Source of the DNA: Mycobacterium ahvazicum
GTDB taxonomy: Bacteria > Actinomycetota > Actinomycetes > Mycobacteriales > Mycobacteriaceae
DNA length: 64,000 bases
Direction of reading: 5' to 3'
NCBI RefSeq assembly: GCF_900176255.2
Contig: NZ_FXEG02000002.1
Span: 1 to 64,000 of the forward strand
Position numbers and translations under genes: made by a program. Shown one piece after another: positions 54,639 through 62,384 of this stretch; within the stretch, counting starts at the first letter, position 1; each line of letters begins with the position of its first letter. Under the pieces are notes generated by a model. The model was not told where the DNA came from. It did not search any database and saw nothing but the letters and a program-made list of their open reading frames with translations.

Positions 54639-55481
54639 ATGAAAATTTCCACGGCGCTGTGCTGGGTCTTGTTCATCCTCACATTGTTCGCCGCTGTAGT
54701 CATGGCGGTGTGTCCCTCGCTGACGGCCCAAGCCGGTGCTGCCCAAATGGGATTTCTCATCCTGTTCGTCGTGGTCCATGCGTGGCTGGGCTACTCCGCC
54801 CGCGGCATGATCACGTTTGTCGTCATCGCGTGCGTCGTCGCGTTCGCGTTGGAGGCAATCGGTGTGGCGACCGGTTTCCCGTTCGGCTCCTACGTCCATC
54901 ACCTGCCAGGTCCGAAACCCCTGGGCGTTCCCCCGGTGGCAGTCGCAAGCTGGATCATGTTCGGCTGGCTGGCCTGGGCACTGGCCCGGGTGATCATCCG
55001 GGCCGAACCCGCGGTGGCTGGTGTTGGCGCCGAACGCTTTACGACACCCCTCGTGGCGACGTTCATTCTCGGCGGTTACGACCTTGTTTACGACCCGGTC
55101 GGAGCGACGGCACACGACTGGTATTCCTACGACCACCCGACCGGAGCGCTGGGTGTCCCGTTGACCAACTTCCTCGGCTGGCTTCTCACCGGCTGGCTGA
55201 TCTTTCAACTCGCCGCGCTCGTCGAAAGCAGATTCCCCGTCCGGCCCGTCACCTCGGGGCGCGGCTACTGGCTGCTGCCGTGTCTATTCTGGCTGTCCAC
55301 CGCCACCCAGGTATTCGCCGGCCTGATCCACCCGGCCGCCGGGACGGTGGTCCGGGGCGGCAAGACCATCCGGATCGCCGACGTGTACGAATCCGGCGCT
55401 TCGGCAGCGCTATTCACCATCGTCTGCACGGGGATCATCGCGCTGGTGCGGCTTTACAGCCGTCGGCCGTCACCTCGCTGA
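54639..55481 (+). CDS. Carotenoid biosynthesis (CruF/DUF422-like) membrane protein
   Basis: A 280-residue polytopic membrane protein of the CruF-like family, some members of which hydrate the psi-end of carotenoids (1',2'-hydratase). About seven helices are visible. Family-type motifs are AIGVATGFPFGSYVHH, GGYDLVYDPVGATAHDWYSYDHPTGALGVPLTNFLGW, and a C-terminal GASAALFTIVCTGIIALVRLY. I set the start at the ATG with GGAGG upstream (54639), not the earlier ATG at 54600. No other crt gene is in view, so a role in pigment, menaquinone tail or other isoprenoid hydration is uncertain. Confidence 0.82.
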   Translation: MKISTALCWVLFILTLFAAVVMAVCPSLTAQAGAAQMGFLILFVVVHAWLGYSARGMITFVVIACVVAFALEAIGVATGFPFGSYVHHLPGPKPLGVPPVAVASWIMFGWLAWALARVIIRAEPAVAGVGAERFTTPLVATFILGGYDLVYDPVGATAHDWYSYDHPTGALGVPLTNFLGWLLTGWLIFQLAALVESRFPVRPVTSGRGYWLLPCLFWLSTATQVFAGLIHPAAGTVVRGGKTIRIADVYESGASAALFTIVCTGIIALVRLYSRRPSPR

Positions 55482-55669
55482 TCCCCTTGGCGCGGCGCAG
55501 TATTCGCGCTACCGACTTGTGACGGCGTCGTGACGTCACCATTTGGAAACGGCGCGGTGCGGCGCGCGCTGTGCCGCCGGTCGCCCACCAACAATGGGGG
55601 CGGTCGTCGAGGGGCGACTTGGCTACGGCTATGTGGTTCTGCTGCGCGGAATGAAGGAGTTGGACGTTG

Positions 55670-56203
55670 ATGACGATCTTTGATCGATTCAACATCGGTA
55701 TTGTTGCTAGCGCTGGATTGTGCGGTGCCGCTATAGCGTTGAGCCCGGACGCTGCAGCCGTCCCATATATGACGGGTGGCGGTGCGTGCATGTACGGCCA
55801 GGCCGGCGAGGCCGGCGCGCCGGCCGCGGGGCCCGTGGGTGCAGGGGGCGCAGCCGGAGCGGCAGCGCCGTGTGCGGCCCCTTTGACTGACATGGCGGGT
55901 GTTCCAATGGTGGTGCCCGGTCCGGGAATTGTCCCAGTTCCGGCCGGTGCTCCGTTGATCGCGCTCGGACCGCCGGTGCCGGTGGTCCCCCCGTTGCCGT
56001 TTGCGCCTCCGGTGCCGATCGGTGCTCCGTTGCCGCTGGGTGCTCCGCTGGTTGCCCTCGGCGGGGTCGCGGATGGGCTTCCGGTCGCTCCGCTGATTGA
56101 CATGTCAGGGGTGAAGGACGCGCCGACCGGACCGGCGCCCACCGGCGGGCCGGTGGCCGGCCAGCCGGTATCGCCCGGTCCCTCGCCGGTGCACGGAGGC
56201 TAA
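55670..56203 (+). CDS. Exported Pro/Gly/Ala-rich protein of unknown function
   Basis: A 177-residue secreted protein. The signal peptide is about residues 1-31 (IGIVASAGLCGAAIALSPDAAA). The mature chain is low-complexity: a Gly/Ala stretch with two Cys (GACMYGQ and APCAAPL), then repeated PVPVVPPLPF / PVPIGAPLPLGAPL units and a Pro-Gly tail. This is typical of mycobacterial Pro-rich surface proteins such as those spanning the wall. AAGGAG is well spaced from the start. A strong terminator follows the stop codon by a dozen bases. Confidence 0.82.
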   Translation: MTIFDRFNIGIVASAGLCGAAIALSPDAAAVPYMTGGGACMYGQAGEAGAPAAGPVGAGGAAGAAAPCAAPLTDMAGVPMVVPGPGIVPVPAGAPLIALGPPVPVVPPLPFAPPVPIGAPLPLGAPLVALGGVADGLPVAPLIDMSGVKDAPTGPAPTGGPVAGQPVSPGPSPVHGG

Positions 56204-56214
56204 ACCTCAGCAGT

Positions 56215-56253
56215 GAAAATGACCCGCCGGGCCGCACCCGGCGGGTCATTTTC
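56215..56253 (+). terminator. Strong intrinsic terminator
   Basis: A perfect 17-bp stem (arms 56215-56231 and 56237-56253, GAAAATGACCCGCCGGG and its complement) with a 5-nt loop. The A/T-rich outer pairs give ATTTTC at the 3' side, close to a classical rho-independent form and rare in this genome. It ends the Pro-rich protein transcript and can also act on the other strand. Confidence 0.88.
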
Positions 56254-56280
56254 ATTGCGGGACATCGGGTTCCGCGTGGC

Positions 56281-56453
56281 GTGTGAAGCCAGGGCGTTGC
56301 GTGTGACGCGAGGGCGTTGCGTGTTAAGCCACGGCGGAAAGTCCGCCGAAATGCCGCCGGGAGCTCACATTCGACGCCGTGAGTTCACACTCGACGTCGC
56401 GGCGCAACGCTAGAGACCGCGAACCAACGCTAGAGACCGCGAACCAACGCTAG
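56281..56453. repeat. Cluster of 20-bp tandem repeats
   Basis: Three units of 20 bp lie head to tail at 56281-56340 (GTGTGAAGCCAGGGCGTTGC and two variants). A related unit in inverse orientation is at 56371-56390. A different 20-mer, AACGCTAGAGACCGCGAACC, occurs twice exactly at 56406-56445 and partly at 56446-56453. All share a 20-bp period. The tract lies in the gap between a terminator and the convergent end of the L,D-transpeptidase gene. No spacers of CRISPR type are present. Confidence 0.75.
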
Positions 56454-56475
56454 CGCCTGTCTCACAACGGTTTAC

Positions 56476-57333
56476 TTACGACGAGGGCAGTTCGTTTGTG
56501 GCCTCGCGCACGACGACCGGGTCACCGACGTTGACCGTGTTGTAATACCACTCGGCGTCCTCGGGGCTCAGGCTGATGCAGCCGTGGCTGACATTCTCCA
56601 GCCCCAACGAATTGACCGCCCAGGGTGCTGAGTGCACGAAAAGACCATGGTTGGTGATCCGGACGGCGTAGTCGACGTTGACGAGATAACCGTCGGGATC
56701 GTTGACGGGAATGCCGACGCTGCTCGAATCCATTTGCACTGAGCGGTCTTTGGACAGAACGGTGTAGGAACCGATCGGCGTCGGGTACTCGGGTCTACCC
56801 AGCGAGGCGGGCAGCACGCCCTCTTGGCCGAAGTGCGGCCGGTGGTGCGGCGATGGCAGTGACGGCGGCGGTCCCGCCTCGACCCCGTCGATGCTCACGG
56901 TGAAGGTGTGCTCGGAGATGCTGGCGATGCCGATGACCCTCGGACCCGTCTTGATCTCGGCGTGTTGGCCTTCCACGGTCAGCGCGATCGTGGTGTGCGC
57001 GGGCCAGTATCGGTCGGGAACCCACTGCACCACTTTGTTGTCGAGCCATTCGTACTTGCCCGACATCGGCGGCGTCGACTTCACGTCGAGGGCGCGCTCG
57101 GCGGCATGCCGGTCGGTGACGGGGGAGCGGAAGGTCACTATCACGGGGTGCGCCACGCCGACCGCCTTGCCGCTGGTGGGCTGCACCGACGCGATGGGGA
57201 AGGGGGTATACGACTGACTGGCCGACACGAGGCTCAGATCGGCCGGCGCCGGCACATTCACGACGGCGGTCCCCGCGACCACGCTCGCGCCGACTCCGAT
57301 GACAGCCACGGCACACCGAATACCCGCGCGCAT
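56476..57333 (-). CDS. L,D-transpeptidase (LdtMt1-like)
   Basis: A 285-residue exported enzyme forming 3-3 (mDAP-mDAP) cross-links in peptidoglycan. An N-terminal signal or anchor is at about 1-28 (CAVAVIGVGASVVAGTAVVNV). One bacterial Ig-like domain spans about 40-140 (GVAHPVIVTFRSPVTDRHAAERALDV). The YkuD catalytic domain spans about 150-285 with EYPTPIGSYTVLSKDRSVQM, the His in HGLFVHSAPWAVNSLG, and the Cys in VSHGCISLSPEDAEWYY. It has a single Ig domain and the SHGCISLS motif, so it is nearer LdtMt1 (Rv0116c) than LdtMt2. AAAGGAA precedes the ATG. Confidence 0.92.
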   Translation of the reverse strand: MRAGIRCAVAVIGVGASVVAGTAVVNVPAPADLSLVSASQSYTPFPIASVQPTSGKAVGVAHPVIVTFRSPVTDRHAAERALDVKSTPPMSGKYEWLDNKVVQWVPDRYWPAHTTIALTVEGQHAEIKTGPRVIGIASISEHTFTVSIDGVEAGPPPSLPSPHHRPHFGQEGVLPASLGRPEYPTPIGSYTVLSKDRSVQMDSSSVGIPVNDPDGYLVNVDYAVRITNHGLFVHSAPWAVNSLGLENVSHGCISLSPEDAEWYYNTVNVGDPVVVREATNELPSS

Positions 57334-57525
57334 AACCCCAATTCCTTTTAACTGACAGAGTTGCAATAGGAATGGTAAATGTCTGCTGAACTGCGGAAGC
57401 GTAAGGGCGCGTTAGCAATTGATCAAGTGTCTGTCACGATTTGGCCACAGCGGTCCGATCTGTCAACGTGGGTCATACGCAGGGCGGATGTCTGAGCACC
57501 AGTGTTGTCAGCAGAGGAGGACGGT

Positions 57526-58167
57526 GTGTCGGGGCGTTGGGTTCGTGGGGTTGGTCTGGCGGGTGCCGCACTGCTGTGCGCGGTCGCATTCGCGGGCACG
57601 GCGGTGGCCGCACCGCCTCCCCCGCCCGGGATTCTGGTCAGCGATGGAATCACCAAGTGCACAACGGGGTTCGCGGCCCAAAGCGGTGACGGCAGTTACT
57701 ACTTGTTCACCAGCGGGCATTGTGACCACGGGGCGCCGTTCACTTACGACGAGAATGTCCCGCTCGGACACGTCACTTCCAGTGAGATGCTGGGCGACCT
57801 GAAGGACGCCGCGATCATCCGTCTCGACCCGGGCGTCGGCGCCCCGGGCGCTGACGTCGGCGGCCAACGCGTTCGGGGCGTCTTGAGCGCTTCCCAGATC
57901 AAGGCGGGCATGCCGTTCTGCAAGTTCGGTGCGATGTCCGGGGAGACCTGTGGCTCCGTCAAGAGCATCGACGGCGAAGTCGTCGAAGCCAACGTGTTCG
58001 CCCAGCCCGGCGACAGCGGCGGGCCCGGCTACGTGAAGAATCCGGACGGCACCGTGACCGCGGTCGGCCTGGTGATGGAGACGTCCCTCGCGGGTGACCC
58101 CAACACGACGTACTTCGTCCTGGTGCAGCCCCTGCTCGGCAGATGGGGTGTGCACCTCGTCAGCTGA
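57526..58167 (+). CDS. Secreted trypsin-like (S1) serine protease
   Basis: A 213-residue exported chymotrypsin-fold protease. The signal peptide spans about residues 1-30 (VGLAGAALLCAVAFAGTAVAA). The catalytic residues are in place: His in FTSGHCDHG, a likely Asp in LKDAAIIRLDPG, and Ser in AQPGDSGGPGYV. Four Cys (KCTTGF, HC, FCKFGAMSGETC) could form two disulfides, resembling streptogrisin-like actinobacterial proteases. The GTG start is used because AGAGGAGGA sits six bases before it. Convergent with the diiron protein. The target is unknown. Confidence 0.88.
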   Translation: MSGRWVRGVGLAGAALLCAVAFAGTAVAAPPPPPGILVSDGITKCTTGFAAQSGDGSYYLFTSGHCDHGAPFTYDENVPLGHVTSSEMLGDLKDAAIIRLDPGVGAPGADVGGQRVRGVLSASQIKAGMPFCKFGAMSGETCGSVKSIDGEVVEANVFAQPGDSGGPGYVKNPDGTVTAVGLVMETSLAGDPNTTYFVLVQPLLGRWGVHLVS

Positions 58168-58189
58168 CGACGGCGCCGCCCCCGCGGCG

Positions 58190-59290
58190 TCAGCTCGCGC
58201 CCGCCGCGATCACCTGGTCCACCTCGACGGCCCGCTCTGCCATTTCGGCATGCGCCTTGTCGAGCGCTTCGGCCTGATCCTCGTCGGCCTTCATCAGCGA
58301 CTCGATGTCGAAGCCGGCCATGTCCAGAACACCCATGTCCGAGAAGGCCTTCTGCACCTTGTCGCCCCACAGGCCGATGTCCTTGACGATCGGCACGATG
58401 CGGCTGAACAGGTGTGAGCGGAACTGGATCATCAATGGCGACGTGTCGACCCATTCCGCGCACGCTTTGACGTCGAGGTCGAGGGTCTCGAAAACCTCCT
58501 CGGCGCGGAACCGGTCGCGCATCAGGTAGCAGGCTTCCACGACGAACTCTTCGCGCTCGTCCCGCTCGGTCTCGGTCAGCGCGCAGTAGTAGTCCTTCAG
58601 CGAGATTCGGCCGAAGGCGACGTGTCGGGCCTCGTCCTGCATGACGTAGGCCAGCAATTGCTTGGCCAGCGAGTCCGGCGCCGCCATGTCACGCAGCACT
58701 CCGAACGCGGCCAGCGCGAGCCCCTCGATGAGGACCTGCATCCCGAGGTAGGGCATGTCCCATCGGGAGTCGCGCAGGGTATCGTCCAGCAGCGCGGTCA
58801 GGTGCTTGTTGATCGGATAGACCAGGCCGACCTTGTCCTGCAGGAACCGCGAGAACGCCTCGACGTGCCGGGCCTCGTCCATCGTCTGGGTGGCCGCGTA
58901 GAACTTCGCGTCGAGGTCCGGGACGACCTCGACGATCTTGGCCGCGCACACCATCGCCCCCTGCTCGCCATGCAGGAATTGGGAGAACTGCCAGGCTTGG
59001 GAGTGCAGGCGCATCTCGGCGCGGCGTGCGTCGTCGGCAGCCTCCCACATCGGGCTGCCGAACAGCGGATGGAATTCGTCGGGCAGCCCGACCGGATTCA
59101 GCGGGTCGACGTCTTGTGCCCAGTCGATGCGCGACTGCGCGTCCCACTGTTTGTCCTTGCCCTTCTGATACAGGGACAGCAGCCGGGCGCGGCCCTCGTC
59201 GTACTCCCAGGTGAAGCGCGCGTCGCCGGCGCTGGGGACTGCCCACGAATACGGCTCGGGGACGTCCGTGTACTTGTCTCTCGTGGTCAT
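58190..59290 (-). CDS. Ferritin-like diiron protein (oxidase/oxygenase-like)
   Basis: A 366-residue four-helix-bundle diiron protein. The two EARH motifs, TMDEARHVEAFSRFL and MQDEARHVAFGRISL, supply Glu and His ligands from helices two and four. Other Glu ligands are probably in LHGEQGAMVC and LIEGLALAAFG. This pattern fits the AurF/R2-like oxidase-oxygenase group rather than storage ferritin. It is cytosolic, with no leader. Likely reactions are oxygenation or O2/peroxide reduction; the substrate is unknown. A GAGAGAGGTGG site precedes the ATG. A perfect CRP site lies 36 bases upstream of the start, suggesting cAMP control. Confidence 0.85.
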   Translation of the reverse strand: MTTRDKYTDVPEPYSWAVPSAGDARFTWEYDEGRARLLSLYQKGKDKQWDAQSRIDWAQDVDPLNPVGLPDEFHPLFGSPMWEAADDARRAEMRLHSQAWQFSQFLHGEQGAMVCAAKIVEVVPDLDAKFYAATQTMDEARHVEAFSRFLQDKVGLVYPINKHLTALLDDTLRDSRWDMPYLGMQVLIEGLALAAFGVLRDMAAPDSLAKQLLAYVMQDEARHVAFGRISLKDYYCALTETERDEREEFVVEACYLMRDRFRAEEVFETLDLDVKACAEWVDTSPLMIQFRSHLFSRIVPIVKDIGLWGDKVQKAFSDMGVLDMAGFDIESLMKADEDQAEALDKAHAEMAERAVEVDQVIAAGAS

Positions 59291-59325
59291 GGGCTGCCAC
59301 CTCTCTCCGACGTGACCAGTGGTCA

Positions 59326-59341
59326 TGTGATGGCTATCACA
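59326..59341. promoter_or_regulatory. CRP (cAMP receptor protein) binding site
   Basis: TGTGA-TGGCTA-TCACA is a perfect match to the CRP half-sites TGTGA-N6-TCACA, as bound by M. tuberculosis Crp (Rv3676). It lies 36 bases before the diiron gene start. A second palindrome, TGACCA-G-TGGTCA (59313-59325), directly abuts it and lies closer to the gene, possibly for another regulator. Confidence 0.78.
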
Positions 59342-59391
59342 GTGCGCCGCGAGTGGCGGCACTGTCAACCCTTGACGAGCGAGCAAAACGA

Positions 59392-60195
59392 TCAGTGCAT
59401 GCGCGCGCTGCCGCCCAGGCCGATCTCGAGCACGCTGCCGGTGATGACCCCTGGATCGGTAACCAGATACACCACGCCGCGGCTGACGTCCTCGGGCTGT
59501 AGCCAGGGCTGGGGGATGGGGTTGGCTCGCATCATCCGGCGCACCAGATCGTCTGGGATGTCGTCACTTCCAGCCGGTTGCACCATCGGGGTTTGGACGG
59601 TGGTGGGGCAGATGACGTTGATCGTGATGCCCTCTTTGGCGACCTCTAACGCGGCGGATTTCGCCAGGCCGATGACACCCCATTTGGTGGCGTTGTAGGC
59701 GGCCAGCTCGGGAATGCCCATGCGGCCGCCCATCGAGGAGGTCACGACGATCCTGCCGAACCGCTGCTGGCGCATCACCGGTATCGCGGCCCGCAACGTG
59801 TGAAACGCACCGGTCAGGTTCGTGTCGATGAGCTGTTGCCAGACCACATCGCTGACGTCTTCCAGCAGCCCGGTGCTGACGATTCCGGCGTTGGCCACCA
59901 CGATGTCAAGGCTGCCCATATCGGCGACGATCTGCTTGACCGCGGCGCCGACCGCGGCCGAATCGCGCACGTCCAGGGTTAGCGGCAAGCACCGCCCGCC
60001 CAATTCCTCAACGAGCTTCGTCGTCTCCCGCAGGTCTTCGTCGCTGCCCAGCGGATAGGTCAACTCCGCCATCGCTTCGGGGGCATCGGCAACCACGACG
60101 TCGGCTCCCTCTGTGGCTAATGCCAGCGCATGCGCGCGCCCCTGCCCCCGAGCTCCGCCGGTGATCAAGGCCACGCGTCCATCCAAAGCACCCAT
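59392..60195 (-). CDS. SDR-family oxidoreductase, mycofactocin-coupled type
   Basis: A 267-residue short-chain dehydrogenase. The Rossmann motif is VALITGGARGQGRAHALALA, whose GARGQGRAHA wording is the mark of SDRs that keep a tightly bound NAD and hand electrons to mycofactocin. The catalytic Ser is in VTSSMGG and the YxxxK in LAAYNATKWGVIG. NNAG is replaced by VANAGI, as in many members. The N-terminal insert after VVVADAPEA is also typical. It likely oxidises an alcohol. Downstream of (and about 100 bases from) the diiron gene in the same direction. Confidence 0.9.
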   Translation of the reverse strand: MGALDGRVALITGGARGQGRAHALALATEGADVVVADAPEAMAELTYPLGSDEDLRETTKLVEELGGRCLPLTLDVRDSAAVGAAVKQIVADMGSLDIVVANAGIVSTGLLEDVSDVVWQQLIDTNLTGAFHTLRAAIPVMRQQRFGRIVVTSSMGGRMGIPELAAYNATKWGVIGLAKSAALEVAKEGITINVICPTTVQTPMVQPAGSDDIPDDLVRRMMRANPIPQPWLQPEDVSRGVVYLVTDPGVITGSVLEIGLGGSARMH

Positions 60196-60290
60196 GGGGA
60201 TAGAAGCTACCAGCGAGTCAGGCGCTTACCGGCGCGTCATGAAAGATGTTGCTGCGGAATATATTTCGTGGATCGCAGTCGGCTGGTGGT

Positions 60291-60773
60291 TTACGACGGC
60301 TCGCCTTCGGTGGGGGAGTCGTCGGCGTTGGCCAGGTGGTGCAGGACTCGTTCGTTGAGGGCGGCGAGGATGTCGAGCTCGGCCGGAGTGAGCAGGTCGA
60401 TGAAGTTTCGGCGGACGTCCTCCACGTGCCCAGGCGCTGCCTTCTCGATGGCGTCGCGGCCGGCCGGCAGCAGGCAGACCATGGTGCTGCGGGCATCGTC
60501 GGGGTTGGGCTCGCGGCCGATCAGCCCGTCCTTCTCCATGCGCCGCACTTGGTGGGAGACACGGCTCTTCTCCCAGCCCAGCGTGTTGCACAGGTCGCGC
60601 GCGGGCATGCGATCCCCGTCGTGGCTGGTGAGCACCGCCAGGATCTCGTAGTCGGCCCCGGACAGTCCCGATGCCTGCAGTCCGCGGTTGAGCTGCACGT
60701 CGAGCTGATGGTGCGCGTGCCTGAACGCCCGCCAGGCGCGGTCTTCTCGGGGGTTCAGCCAGTTCGGTTCCAT
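60291..60773 (-). CDS. MarR-family transcriptional regulator
   Basis: A 160-residue winged-helix regulator. The recognition region is MPARDLCNTLGWEKSRVSHQVRRME, followed by the wing DGLIGREPNPDDARSTMVCLLPAGRDAIEKA. It is divergent from the F420/NADP reductase-like gene; the 97-base gap holds two GTTGA-N4-TCAAC palindromes that it probably binds. MarR proteins of this type often respond to phenolics or oxidants. The start ATG at 60773 begins EPNWLNPREDRAWRAF, a usual N-terminus in the family. Confidence 0.92.
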   Translation of the reverse strand: MEPNWLNPREDRAWRAFRHAHHQLDVQLNRGLQASGLSGADYEILAVLTSHDGDRMPARDLCNTLGWEKSRVSHQVRRMEKDGLIGREPNPDDARSTMVCLLPAGRDAIEKAAPGHVEDVRRNFIDLLTPAELDILAALNERVLHHLANADDSPTEGEPS

Positions 60774-60795
60774 CAGTTGCCATGGTACTCGTTTG

Positions 60796-60840
60796 GTTGA
60801 CGCATCAACAAAGAATGCATAAGGTTGAGGAATCAACCTT
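60796..60840. promoter_or_regulatory. Twin MarR operators
   Basis: GTTGA-CGCA-TCAAC (60796-60809) and AAGGTTGA-GGAA-TCAACCTT (60821-60840) share the form GTTGA-N4-TCAAC, with centres 28 bp apart. They lie in the divergent gap between the MarR gene and the reductase gene, so one repressor could control both promoters. Confidence 0.78.
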
Positions 60841-60870
60841 TCTCACCGATACCGTTAGACGGGATATCTC

Positions 60871-61494
60871 ATGAGCAGCATCAGTATCATCGGCACCGGG
60901 AACATGGCCCGCACCATCGGCGCTCTGGCAGTGGCGGGCGGCAATGCCGTGCAGGTCATCGGCCGCGATCGGTCCAAGGCTGCCGACTTGGCCAAGAATC
61001 TCGGCGGCAGCGCCACGACCGGAGAGTTCGGCGCCGTCCCGGCCGGGGACATCGTCATCGTTTCCCTGCTGTACGCCAACGTCGTTCCGGTTGTAGCCCA
61101 ATATGGAGACGCCCTCGCGGGCAAGATCATCGTCGACATCAGCAACCCGTTCAATTCCGCGGCCGACGGGCTCGCCATCCCGCATGACACCTCGGTCGCG
61201 CAGGAAGTTGCCAAGGCGGCTCCGGCCGGAGCCAGCGTGGTGAAGGCCTTCAACACAATCTTCGGCGTCGTCCTGGCCGAGGGCCGACCGCTCGACGTCT
61301 TCCTCGCGGGCGACGACGCGCGCGCCAAGAAGGCCGTGGCGGAGTTCATCGACAGCCTCGGGCTACGCCCGCTGGACGTCGGTGGCCTGAACATGGCGCA
61401 CTGGCTGGAAGGAACGGGCCTGGTCATGATGGGTCTTGCGCGCCACGGCGTGGGGAACTTCGACTTCGCCCTCGGCGCCGCCGTTCCCGGCTGA
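60871..61494 (+). CDS. NADP-binding F420-dependent reductase-like protein
   Basis: A 207-residue Rossmann protein of the NADPH:F420 oxidoreductase family, moving hydride between F420 and NADP or another acceptor. The cofactor motif is SIIGTGNMARTIGALAVAGG, and the conserved NPFNSAADG, VVKAFNTIFG and VFLAGDDARAKKAVAEFIDSLGLRPLDVGGL follow the family. The C-terminal domain is short. Divergent from a MarR gene with shared operators, so it is likely inducible. Adjacent genes do not indicate the substrate. Confidence 0.87.
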   Translation: MSSISIIGTGNMARTIGALAVAGGNAVQVIGRDRSKAADLAKNLGGSATTGEFGAVPAGDIVIVSLLYANVVPVVAQYGDALAGKIIVDISNPFNSAADGLAIPHDTSVAQEVAKAAPAGASVVKAFNTIFGVVLAEGRPLDVFLAGDDARAKKAVAEFIDSLGLRPLDVGGLNMAHWLEGTGLVMMGLARHGVGNFDFALGAAVPG

Positions 61495-62256
61495 TCACCC
61501 GGGCTTACGGACCTCGACGAGCAGCCGCGTCGAGTGCGCGACGAACGGCCCCTCGGCCTCGATGTGTTCGTGAAGTTGGCGTAGCCGGTTCCGATAGCGC
61601 TGCACGGTGAAGTCCGGCACCGTCCAAATCACCTTGCGCAGGAAGTAGACGACGGCGCCGATGTCGAAGAACTCGGCGCGCAGCCGCTCCATGCGCAGGT
61701 CCACGATCTGCAGGCCTGCAGCCTGTGCCTGCGCGCGCACGGTGTCCGGGTGCAACTCGGCCCATATCTCTGGCCGCGGCGCGGTGAAATACTCGACCAG
61801 CTCGCGCACCGTGGCGGGCCCGATGTGTTGCGCGAAGTAGGTGCCGCCCGGCCGCAGCACCCGACGGATCTCCGTCCACCACACGGAGATCGGATGGCGT
61901 GTGGTCACCAGGTCGAACGCTTCGTCAGCGAACGGCAACGGCGGCTCATCCCGAGTCGCCACGAGCACCACGCCGAGCGGATGTAAGCGTTTGGTTGCCA
62001 GGGCCGCGTTCGGCGGCCAGGTCTCGAGCGCCGCCATCGTCGGGGGAAATGGTCCGGCGCCGGCCAGTACCTCCCCGCCTCCGGTGTGAATGTCCAGCGC
62101 GGCCGACACCGTCGCCAACCGGCTGCTCAGCTGCCGCTGGTAGCCCCAGGACGGCCTTTCCTCGGTCGCACGGCCGTCGAGCCAGGAGAAGTCCCAGCCG
62201 TCAACGGATACCGAATCGGCTTCGGCCACCAGATCTTCGAATGTTCGAGACATCAT
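61495..62256 (-). CDS. SAM-dependent methyltransferase
   Basis: A 253-residue class I methyltransferase. SAM motif I is degenerate (DIHTGGGEVLAGAG), but the later motifs are clear: LPFADEAFDLVTTRHPISVWWTEIRRVLRPGGTYFAQHIG. It resembles the UbiE/Coq5-like Methyltransf_11 family. The start is set at the first of two ATGs with GAGAAGG five bases upstream. Convergent with the reductase gene with no gap. The acceptor is unknown. Confidence 0.82.
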   Translation of the reverse strand: MMSRTFEDLVAEADSVSVDGWDFSWLDGRATEERPSWGYQRQLSSRLATVSAALDIHTGGGEVLAGAGPFPPTMAALETWPPNAALATKRLHPLGVVLVATRDEPPLPFADEAFDLVTTRHPISVWWTEIRRVLRPGGTYFAQHIGPATVRELVEYFTAPRPEIWAELHPDTVRAQAQAAGLQIVDLRMERLRAEFFDIGAVVYFLRKVIWTVPDFTVQRYRNRLRQLHEHIEAEGPFVAHSTRLLVEVRKPG

Positions 62257-62384
62257 TGCCTTCTCGTCAAAGTGTCGAGCGAACGTCCTGGAAGCGATCG
62301 TAGGCATGCTCGACACAAGGGCAATGGCCGCTGAAACTCTAGGTAGCGGCGTGCGGGTATGGGAGCAATCGCGGAGGGTCGAAG

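Noticed and set aside
56281..56453. CRISPR array
   Set aside because: Repeats are only 20 bp and contiguous, without spacers, and no cas genes are present.
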